Shown here: positions 54,775 to 64,000 of the stretch, piece after piece
How the letters are laid out: the number at the start of each line of letters is the position of its first letter
Numbering within the stretch: position 1 is the stretch's first letter
Assembly (NCBI GenBank): GCA_029168955.1
Contig: JAPDOI010000358.1
Location: 310,001 to 374,000 of the forward strand
Source: Aplectana chamaeleonis
Lineage: Eukaryota; Nematoda; Chromadorea; Rhabditida; Cosmocercidae
DNA: 64,000 bases
Reading direction: 5' to 3'
Made by a program: the position numbers and the translations under genes
The notes under the pieces: generated by a model
The model's input: only the letters and a program-made list of their open reading frames with translations
Database searches by the model: none
Told to the model about the DNA's origin: nothing

Positions 54775-55682
54775 ATATTCAAAGAAGATTCAAACAATTA
54801 AATCTCTAAGTATCTTTCAGTAAAGAGCCACAGAGTTGCTAGTTGTTTGAGATAATAGGCAAACAATTCGTACCTAGTATTATATAATTTTTACTATAAA
54901 CCTGAGTACTAATTTACTTACAATCGGAAAGCTTAATTTTCTACTGCGGAGGCCTAGCTTCCATTAACGATATAAGTTTTAGGTTCATGGAATGAATGAG
55001 TACTCAAATAAGATATGGTCACCTTACTCAATCAAAACGACCGTATCACTGATTAAATGCATGGATCAAGTCGAATATTTTAATCTTCGAGTTACGAAAA
55101 AAGAATTTTTCTCAAGTCGTACTATAAAAAGAGAACTTATCTAAAATACTTGCCAGGAAACGCGGTAAACTCGTAACTAGCAGAGTATCACGAGCATCCC
55201 TTGGGATCAAAACTACGAAATGCAGATGAGCAAGAGCTATTCAACCTATCTACATAAAGTTGTAGCAAAGTCGTCGTCCCAAGTCGTCAAGGTCGCACTC
55301 GCTTGGAACTTTTGGAGTTTTATTTTCGCTCTTTTGCAAAACAAATGGTGTTCAAAAAGCGACACCCTTTTGCAGAACTTTGTGGAGCTCAGCCTCAAAA
55401 TTGTTCGAGATTTTTTTTGAGAAATGATGTGAGTTGCCGGTAACTACGTTGACCAATCGATGAGAGCAACTGATGTCAGCCAATCACGTGAAAGTCACAC
55501 CATTTACGAAATCATCCACCAAACTCTCTGAAGAATCGTTTGCACCCATAACGTCGACCAGCTGCTGGCGGCGGGCTCGTTCGGCAGCCGAGCTGCCGGC
55601 TGCACTCCGTCTCTGCGCGCTGACTCTCTTTCTCTGACGCAGCACCCATCGCGCGAGACGGAGGCTGCCGCGCCGTCGTGGG
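54775..55682. other. Intergenic, no gene recognised
   Basis: AT-rich to 55500, then a short GC-rich patch up to the target duplication of the hAT-type element. The 66-aa frame at 55220 has no motif. Confidence 0.45.
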
Positions 55683-55690
55683 GTGGTAAG

Positions 55691-57162
55691 CAGGGCTGTG
55701 CGGAAATCATTGTCAAGATTTTCGGAAACGGAAACGGAAGAAAAATGGCTGAAAATCGCCGGAAACGGAAATCCGGAAACGGAAACGGAAGTGAACTAAA
55801 AATTATAGTATGATTAAATGGTAGGTTTCTGTCGCTGCTCATGGCATGCAGATGTACTTCTGTAGCTTGTGATCTCAATCTATTCCCTCAAGCACCAGTG
55901 GGGCTACGGTCTAAAACTGCAAGCAAGCCGAGTACAAATAGATTTAAAGCATGAAAGGAAGACGTGCTGCTGCTGCAGGTTCTCCTAGTGAGCTGCAAAC
56001 AAGTCTACTCGAGCAGCTTTTCTTCTAGAGTGCTGCTGATCTCTCTGATGTCGAGTTTCTACCTTCGACTGATTTTTCCAGTGCGATCGGTGTCCTACGA
56101 CGGCTGCGGGTACATACATATGACATTCACCATTGTTGAGAGAGCAGATGTCCGTTTGAGGCCAATCCAAGAAGGTGATCTCAAGTACTCGATTTTCCGG
56201 ATATCAATTTTGGACACTGAAAGGATGGTACTTGCTGCGCATCACGAGAAAAATAATTCTTCTAGTGGACCGAGATCATGCCTTTGTTGCGTACCTTGGC
56301 GAGATTGGCGTCCTTGCTGCGAGCCATTACAAGGATCGCATTTCTAGCTCCGGTAGGAAGAGGTGGTGGCTCAGAGACTCTCTTCATTTGAATAACGTGC
56401 TGCTGCTAGCATATGTAATGAGGGCCGCACTCCGGGCCGACATCGAGTTGAACCCCTCGTCGGCAGCAACAGGTGCTGCTAGCTGCAATACAAGCTGCTG
56501 ATGAGAAGTGGTCGAAACTCAGAACTGCGTTGGCAGCACGTGCTGCTGAAAACGAGGAGTTGGGGGCTATGGCGTGCAAATTCTATGGCGCTGAAGTATA
56601 ACCCCGCGAGTGCGTGAGTAGCTAGAGAGACGAAGAGGAAAAGTTTCTACCTCTCTGGTCCCTCAATCGGACGACTCGATTGTAACAAAGTATGGTACTG
56701 ATGCATGAAAGTGTTATGATCAGCCAATAGTTCAGCGCTCCGAAAAAAATTTTGATAAAGAGTTGTAAAAGCAAACTGTGATGAGATGAGACTGATAACC
56801 ACGGTTCGACTGCAAGATTACACCACTTACCCGCGCAACAGTGCCTAAAGTATGCCTTCTGTAGCCGCCAAGGTCAAGCCCACGTTGAGATCGTCCTGTG
56901 CGTTGGTGGAAGGGGGGGGGCGTATACCGTGTGACGATTGGAAGGAGCGGGACACCGATCCAACCGATCAGGATTAGACTCACGTTGTGATGATCGTAGA
57001 GGTACCGCGGCTTTGTGCGCTGGGAAGGCGTGACCATTCACCTTGTAGTACTATTTTCTTCCGTTTCCGGGCCCAAAAAACTCGGAAACGGAACGGAACA
57101 GCTCAAAAAGCACCGGAAATACGGAAACGGAATCGGAAACGGAACAGTTCCGCACAGCCCTG
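55691..57162. mobile_element. hAT-type DNA element, perfect 8-bp TSD
   Basis: The termini are CAGGGCTGTGCGGAA and the inverse TTCCGCACAGCCCTG, flanked by perfect 8-bp direct repeats GTGGTAAG (55683-55690 and 57163-57170). Both subterminal regions are arrays of CGGAAACGGAAA-type motifs, analogous to but different from those of the element at 11151. The 1472-bp interior contains degenerate frames only; I found no hAT dimerisation motif or transposase. Non-autonomous. Confidence 0.8.
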
Positions 57163-57170
57163 GTGGTAAG

Positions 57171-58883
57171 TGACCGAAGACGCGCCGGATGGCTGCACTG
57201 GAGCGCTTCAACCCTCTGGCAATTGAGGGCGTCGACGCGACGACCAATTGCGGTGTCATCCGAATCTGCTCCAAGGCGTCGTCCCCATTAAGGTCCCGCG
57301 GGACATCCGAAACTCGATGGTAGCGCGGGAGACCCCATATTTGCGGAGCATCCCAGTGGCCATCGCGGGTGACCCGAAGATTCTGAAGCCGCCGTAGGCT
57401 ATTAACCTAGCCTTTTCAAATTGGTGCATTTTGCGATCTAATCGAGTTGTGTTATAGCTACTTCACCCGTGCAGACGCCATGAACTGCAATATTGCTTTC
57501 CATCCACTTTAATTCTCCAGTTCAATTTGCTGCTGCGAAAACAGCGTATAATATAATTAATTCTTTATTGTCCACTTGAAAACGCTTTCAAATGTTCACT
57601 ACAATTCGCTCATCAGCATTATTATTATATACGAGATGAGTACATAAGCGCAAAGGTGAATATACAAGATGGTTATTATTGTTGCGATCATTTGCTATTC
57701 CCATGATAATGGGACAGAAGGAAGGCTCACAATACATGTAATAGTAAAATTCACAGGTATAGTAGGAAAACCAAATGTATGCAGATGGAAGAAATGTACA
57801 GCTATTCACAATAATTATGAAGGAACATTTGCTACTTATTCGCTATAATATGTATGTATACCTATTCATACTATGGTCTTGGTCATCTTTAAAGGGCTCT
57901 CGATGTCGCTCATCACCAGTTGCGAACGATCGCTTCTTCATCAAAGAATATTTACACCAGTTATAGTTCACCGAGGCCCACCGCTCTGCTGATGATGACA
58001 GTCGAAGTCGAGGGCTCACCAGAAATCGTTTATATACCTACGCAGATCTTACTATCGTTACATCCATCAGAGTTAATAATCAGGTAATGGATGTCACAAT
58101 GAGTTTCGATGGAAATATTAGCAAGCAGCATTTTAATTAACAGTATTACGGTTCACAGTAAAAAAAAGTAGGAATCACGCGTCATGGAAACGGAGGAAGG
58201 AATGGCGACAAATGGAAAAAATACAAAACCAACCACACCATTACCTGAGTAATTGAACACGTATTTGATTGGAATAAAAATGGAAACGGCGATGTCGCGA
58301 GTATTTGCCTCATTTACAATCCATCAGAAGCTGGGCAGGGCTTGGCCGTCTTCGTGTTTGTGGTACAATCAAGATCGCTCTCGGTACTGTAAGTAAATTG
58401 AAAGTTAACCAACGTGAAACTGAACACTATAGACTAGACATCACAAAGCAAAATCAGCACTTACATAAGGAGTTGCCCATCAAAACCTGTTTTTTTGACT
58501 TCCTGCATGTACGAGATCACATCCTGCCTAAAATGTTTTTTGATACGGGTATGTATTTGAATTTGAACAACAGAATAATTCCAACATTGGTAATGTGATA
58601 CTCAAAAAAGTTCATAAAATTAATACGTACGTGCTATAAAGTTATCGAGCGTTCCCGTTTCGCTGAAGAGAAATGAGCACATCTTACCCTGAGATGCATA
58701 GCTTTGAAACTTAGAGGCACATCACCCACTGAAAGTAGTAAAATTGAGTTAAATCACACAACTGGTATTGTTACTTGAATTTAGCGTGCTTTACAGTTTT
58801 TCTTCTTCCTATAAGGTGCTTAAGTTTGAGATTACAAAAACTATTACTTATTCATCATGAAAGCCGCTCCGATTTATGTCACC
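57171..58883. other. Intergenic; possible minus-strand 3' exon near 57.8-58.0 kb
   Basis: On the minus strand a 61-codon frame (about 58028-57843) ends ...HSMNRYTYIL and is followed by AATAAA near 57571. It begins after a possible acceptor TCTGCGTAG. That would fit a last exon and 3' UTR, but the peptide matches nothing I know and no further exon was found. Otherwise no gene is seen. Confidence 0.25.
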
Positions 58884-58895
58884 GAACAATTGTGG

Positions 58896-61800
58896 GCTGC
58901 CGAGATGTCGTACGTTCGTGCCGTGGCAGTGTGGAGGAAAGAAGATCGCCTCCGTGCAAACCGACGTCATCCCCTCCACAAAGAGGGTTTTTGTCATGGG
59001 AGAGGTGCTGGCCGGCCGCAACTCTCCTTCGGATTCTCCTGCAAAGGGCCGGCGTGGAGAGAAATCCTGGACCCGCTCAGAAGTACCAATGCGCCACGTG
59101 CGGAGAGGATGTAAACTGGAGACATACCAGCGTCCAGTGCTTCGGATGCCAAAGGTGGGTGCATCTCTCCTGTTCGGGTCTCAGTTCTGTGAGGCATCAT
59201 AACTCATCTTTTTCGTTGTGTGTTATGCTCCTCACCTTCCATATCAGATTCCTCTATCTCAAATCGCCCCCTTTCCATTGTGCATATCAATCTAAACGGC
59301 CTTCGTGCCAAGCTTTCTGAACTCTCTCTTTGCACGTACTTACCATCCAGACGTGATCATGGTTCAAGAAACCAAGCTCTCTCCATCCCCTACCTATCCT
59401 CATCCCAATATCCCAGGCTATACTTCTTACCATGCTCCAAGGTCATCTCTCGGCGGTGGAGTCTCTACTTTCGTTCTATCTTCACTTCCCTCACACCTCA
59501 TTCCCAGCACCCCCACGGACGGTACTCTCGAGTACCTCCCAATCCATCTCCCCCTAAAAACACCCCTTTCTCTTTTCAACATATACATTCCACCTACAAC
59601 TTCATGCCCTTCATCTTACAATCCTATCCCACTTCTCAAGCAGCTGAGCGACTGCTCCCTCTCATCCTCGGTCGTTTTCGCGGGTGATTTCAACGCTCAC
59701 ACCTTTTGCTCGTCTCTCGGTCCTGATGTTAGAGGAAATGACGTCGAAGAATGGGCAGATGAGTGCGACCTGGTCATTCTAAACGATGATCAGCCCACTC
59801 GTCTCCTGCCAGCGGCCGATCTTCTAGCCCAGACATATCTCTTGTCTCGTCCAACCTTTCTAGCTGCTGCTCATGGTCTACCTCGACTACTCTGCCAAGT
59901 GACCACGTTCCTGTCTTTGTCCACATCGATCTATCCAATTCTCTCGCTCCCTTTTCTGGTGTTCGCCAACGTTCTTATCTTAATTTAGGCCGAGCAGACT
60001 GGCGCCTGTTCAGTGAAGTTGCGCTTCGCCTATCGGCAGATTACCCGTGGTATGGAAGCGTGCACCAGAAGGAGTGCCATCTATCTGACGCAATCCGCAA
60101 GGCCATGAATGCGGCTATCCCTATCGGTCGCGTCAAGACGTTCTATCCAAATGTCAACAGGGAAATCCTCGACAAAATTAGAACGAGAGATGCGAGGAGA
60201 GCGGTTAATCATCTGGACCCCGTGGTTGCTGAGCTTGACAGTGAGATCAAAAAGGATTTGGACAGACACAAGAAAGAAGAGTGAGAAGTTCACCGGACAG
60301 ATGGACTTTAAGACGGACAGTGCAGCTACTTGAAGGTTTTACGGAAGCTTTCGGGTAAAGCTCACCCGCCACCGTCTCCACTATCGAATTCGACAACGGC
60401 GTATTCAAATCAGGAAAGGAAGCCGCTTATGCGCTCGGGAAAAGTTTTTTCATCACCAGTGCTAAACGAGGTCCGCAGAATAGAGTGACTGTAAGAGAGC
60501 TGTGCCGCCTCCCGCTTATGAGCACGGCCGAAGCGTTTACTACGACGCAAATTGAGAAGATTATAAAGGAAATGCGGAACTCTAGAGCTATTGGTCCTGA
60601 TGAGATATGTCCTGCTGTCTTGAAGAAGATACCCACTGACTTACTACCGCTCCTCACTGATGTGATAAACTCCTCGTTCATGTCGTGTACTATCCCGCAG
60701 AATTGGAAGATGGCAAACGTCGTTCCGCTGCCCAAGCCTGGCAAGCCCCAAGCTTCAGTCAAGGGATATCGGCCCATTAGCTTGTTGTCTTCTTTTGCTA
60801 AAGTAGCTGAAAAGCTGATCGTCAAAGACCTGGCCGAGCACAACGAGAGACAGGTGTTTCAGCATGGATTCAGAAAAATGCATTCCACCACGACAGCTTT
60901 GTTAGAAATTACGAGCTATGCAATTGATGGTTTCAACGCGTATAAGCCGGAAAGAACTGTAGCAGTTGCCTTGGATCTCACTAAGGCTTTCGACACAGTG
61001 AATCTTGGTATCTTATCAAACAACTTACTGGAGTCATCAATCCCGCCATGGCAAAAGCGCTGGATAGCTGCATTCACTAAGGGAAGACGGGCTAGAGTGA
61101 TGTTCCAGAATCATGTCTCAAACAGCATTCCGATTGCAGCTGGAGTCCCACAGGGCGGTGTATTGTCGCCTGCTCTCTTCAGCGTCTGTACCTCGAAGAT
61201 ATGCCCGCCCCACCCCAAGATATCAAGGTGGTCGCTTACGCTGATGATATGACTGTCTTGTGTCGTGATCGGGACATAAATGTGGCCGCCGCTAAGATTA
61301 ACGGGTACTTGACCGCACTGAAAAGCTTCTTCGACCGCAAAATGCTGAAGATTTCTGCGTCAAAGTCATCGGTATCCGTACTCACAACGGACCCATCTGA
61401 ACACAGCGCACATCCGTATGTCGTATGGAATGGAGATCGTTTGCCTGCCGCCCGCTTCCCAAAACTTCTCGGACTCGTACTCGATCCATCGCTCAAATTC
61501 CATAAGAACACGGAACAGAAGCAGGCTATCGTTAAAGCGAAGCTTAACGTGCTTAGAAGCCCTGGGCGGTACAACATGGGGTAGTAGCAAAGAAACCATT
61601 ATTACAACGTATAAGGCTATTCTCCAGCCTGCACTGGAATACGGCGCCCCAGTTTGGCAGCATCTAGTTTCGGAATCCTCTTGGACTAAGATGCAACGCA
61701 TACAGAATTCGGCTCTTCGAATCGCCACCGGGTGTGCAAGAAGTTCCCCGGTCGATCACTTGCATGCTGAGACCCGCTTATTACCAGTAAGGGAGCACTG

Positions 61801-62344
61801 TGAGCTCCAGGCCCAACAATTTTTCATCAACATTGTCAAACAACCAAATCACCCCTGTTGGAGAGTGCTAAACCCCGTCAGAGAAAGAAAGATCAGAAAG
61901 CCATTCGCCGATGCTCCCAGCAAAGTCAATCTGCAGAGATGGCACGACTCACAGCAAGAACGACTCCGTCTATTGCGCGAGGAGCATACTCAGTTTGTAC
62001 GGTGTCATCTGGAAAAGGCGGTCATTAATCCCATATTGGGGGTAGTGCCGCCCCAAGTCTGCACATCCGAGGCTCAACTCGGAAGAAGGGCCAGGTGCAC
62101 GCTCGCATCATTACGCTGTGGTCACTCTACAGTGCTAATGTCTTATGTCAGCAGGATTGACAGCAGTAAATCTGCTGTGTGCCCGGACTGCGGTACCATC
62201 GGCCACGATACCGCACATTTATTCAACTGTCCGGAGAGACCTACCACGCTGACCGTAATGGACTTATGGACGAATCCGTTACTGGTCGCCCAGTTCCTCA
62301 ACCTATGACAAAACCCTCAATGTGGCTGCAAAGAAGAAGAAGAA
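58896..62344 (+). mobile_element. Jockey-like retrotransposon J5, full length
   Basis: A 3449-bp plus-strand element with target duplication GAACAATTGTGG (58884-58895 and 62345-62356) and a short (GAA)n tail. It has the same architecture as J4 but is clearly diverged in protein sequence, so it is a separate subfamily. It lies outside the two host genes. Confidence 0.86.
58904..62308 (+). pseudogene. J5 single ORF: 2A-like, finger, endonuclease, RT
   Basis: The leader begins MSYVRAVAVW. A frame change leads to the 2A-like [13 protein letters not shown] (about 59034-59072) and the finger YQCATCGEDVNWRHTSVQCF. The endonuclease includes [30 protein letters not shown] and VVFAGDFNAHTF. RT blocks are GYRPISLLSSFAKVAE, VAVALDLTKAFDTV and [14 protein letters not shown] (about 61140-61180). 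YADDMTVL at about 61237 lies in a shifted frame. The C-terminal ILQPALEYGAPVW, RCGHSTVLMS and finger CPDCGTIGHDTAHLFNCP end QFLNL at 62308. It has several frameshifts. Confidence 0.82.
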
Positions 62345-62356
62345 GAACAATTGTGG

Positions 62357-62908
62357 CGTGTTCAGACTAGTTCTGGGTTACATTAGGAGAAAAAAGGATA
62401 TGAAGGTGGATAAGGTGGATGAACCAATTTTGTTGGGGTAGTTATGGCTCTATGTGTGGAGGCATCGTTCCCATTGGCAAAGGGAGTCGCCAGTAAACCT
62501 ACAACAAAAACATTTGGCTGCTGGGCACCCGCGGGACCATGAGGGGGGTGTCGCCGTTGGATAGATTCGCGTTTTACTGTATTTCGTATTGGAGCACCTT
62601 TTCTTCTGCGCTCACACCCGTTTCGCTAGTGGTGACATTTTGTTTTTCCTTTGTTTCCGGGCATTTCTCCCTGAAAGTTTGAGTTTGAATTCCAATACAT
62701 AACAAAAGTGGTAGGCTCGACAAAAGGATGCATAGATTTCAAACATTTATGCTGAACAAGAAAGCGATATCACAATGGGAGGAATTATATTTCTTTGTAA
62801 TTGTTTATTACAGGGTAACCCTGCGTATTGACATCGGAACAAGTTAAACGAACGCGTAGTAATAAAATGTAACAGCGATATACGAGACTGGGAACACGTA
62901 GTATGTAG
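62357..62908. other. Intergenic, no gene recognised
   Basis: About 550 bp after J5. No open frame or repeat was recognised apart from an isolated GGAACAAGTT at 62840, similar to the terminus of the next element. Confidence 0.5.
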
Positions 62909-63199
62909 TATACTTGTTCCAGATGGAATTTATTTCGAATATGCGATTTTTCGACTATAGTCGGATATTGCACATTTTCGAATATTCGACTTTTCGACTG
63001 TGGTCGGATATCAAACCTTTTCGAATATTCGACTTTTCGACTGTAGTCGGATATCACCCTTTTTCGAATATTCGACTTTTCGACTGTAGTCGGATATCGC
63101 ACTTTTTCGAATAACCGACTTGTCGAATAAAAAGTCGACTTTTTTATCCGACTGAAACAGTCGGATACTCATCCGATTATTCGATTCGGAACAAGTATA
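62909..63199. mobile_element. MITE with internal TCGA-rich tandem repeats
   Basis: Inverted ends TATACTTGTTCC and GGAACAAGTATA bracket four tandem units of about 43-46 bp (62937-63110). Each unit contains TCGAATATTCGACTTTTCGA and GTAGTCGGATATC. The units are themselves rich in short palindromes. They keep Arg/Ser/Tyr-rich frames open on the minus strand that are not real genes. Confidence 0.65.
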
Positions 63200-63465
63200 G
63201 TATGTACCCTTCATTTCCACGCTACTCGCAGTCGTATTATCACAATCGTGGATGCGAAGCGGTTGTTGTTCGAAAAATTCAACCATGAAAATCAAGATAT
63301 CACTCTAAAAACCGCACCACTTCTATGATAGTGATACAGAAAACTGCGAGTAGCGGGGAAACGAAGGCTAGAGTATCTATTGGAAAAAGTTCCATGACTA
63401 ACACTAGATCACTATGGAGTATCTATCGAAGAAAATAACATTATGACTAACACAAGATCACAAGC

Positions 63466-64000
63466 TCACTCATCCTCCGTCCTCAAGTACTGCTCCACTA
63501 TACGCTTGAAGGAGCCCAGGTCTGTTGGCAGATTGCCCTTTTTAAGCAGTTTTTCCAATTCACTGCCAGCTCTGTTAGTGAAGAAATAGTGCCTGACACT
63601 CTTCCTAGCCGGATTTCGGACTAGTTTGAAACAGCTACCTCTAGTGGTGGATGCCCTCATTTTGAGAAAAGCGTTTGGTCGAAGGCCGGTATGCCCATAC
63701 AATATTTTATACATCATCAAAAGATCAAACCTTTCTCCTTCTGCACGCCAGCGTTTCCAATTTGAATTTTGCGTTCCTAGCATTACTACTGGATATGTTT
63801 TCATAATTAAATCCCAAAATCTTATCATTAACTTACGTGTGAAACTATTTTTGTACCTTCTCCAACGCTTTAATAGTAGAGACCTTATGAGGGTTTGATA
63901 TCACAGTTCCATACTCAGAAGGGGCCTCAATATAGATTTTGTAGGCGTTCAAGAGCACCTTCTCGTTTCTAGTAGAGAGTGCCCTAAACAGGCAATACAT
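63466..64000 (-). mobile_element. CR1-like 3' fragment, continues beyond the window
   Basis: The minus strand encodes the CR1 C-terminal region. From the window edge inward: KVLLNAYKIYIEAPSEYGTV, then RFDLLMMYKILYGH, ASTTRGSCFKLV, HYFFTNRAGSEL, and an end at 63466 (RTEDE, stop). A stop and a frame change near 63850 separate the parts. Upstream RT would lie past 64000. Confidence 0.72.

Noticed and set aside
56394..56501. RADIELNPSS in the hAT-type element, similar to a 2A motif
   Set aside because: It lacks the essential NPGP, is not followed by a finger or endonuclease, and lies in a different element type. I treat it as chance.
62785..63295. Overlapping Arg/Ser/Tyr-rich ORFs
   Set aside because: They are translations of the TCGA-rich tandem units of the MITE.
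1..64000. CRISPR arrays, bacterial operons, rRNA genes
   Set aside because: None was seen. The spliced genes show a eukaryotic chromosome, and the tandem repeats present lack unique spacers.

Overview
This is a eukaryotic, intron-rich, AT-leaning window that reads as a parasitic nematode, most likely a strongylid (hookworm-like). The reasons are short phase-consistent GT-AG introns, two conserved animal genes whose best remembered relatives are the C. elegans/human proteins, and a dense load of CR1-like, Jockey-like, Penelope-like, hAT, mariner and MITE elements. The organism call is inference; nothing here names the species.

There are two host genes, convergent and tail to tail. On the + strand, 7992-16266 carries 19 exons of Elongator subunit 2 (ELP2, a WD40 protein of the tRNA wobble-uridine modification complex). 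Its N-terminal exon(s) were not found and may lie left of the window. On the - strand, 49060-16641 carries what looks like a complete SSRP1 gene (HMG-box subunit of the FACT histone chaperone; hmg-3/hmg-4 in C. elegans). I resolved 18 exons that sum to 2115 nt (704 aa) with all phases agreeing. Only about 370 bp separate the two stop codons.

The rest is mostly mobile DNA, much of it inside introns. The left flank (1-7.5 kb) has TIR elements, a CR1-like retrotransposon and a Penelope-like 3' end with a hammerhead-like motif. The ELP2 intron at 9.9-13.7 kb holds two Harbinger-like MITEs and a 2.15 kb hAT-type element with a perfect 8-bp target duplication. SSRP1 introns of 11.6, 9.7 and 5.2 kb hold several Jockey-like retrotransposons (here J1-J4), one nested in another with a 13-bp target duplication, plus CR1 copies, a mariner remnant and MITEs. 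Right of SSRP1 (49.1-64 kb) are a second hAT-type element with an 8-bp duplication, long purine/pyrimidine tracts, another Jockey-like copy (J5) and a CR1 fragment running off the end.

The most interesting recurring signal is a 2A-like peptide motif (RAG[I/V]ExNPGP type) near the N-terminus of all five longer Jockey-like copies, ahead of a Cys/His finger, endonuclease and reverse transcriptase. Every retrotransposon ORF seen is broken at least once. J1 and J4 are the least damaged.
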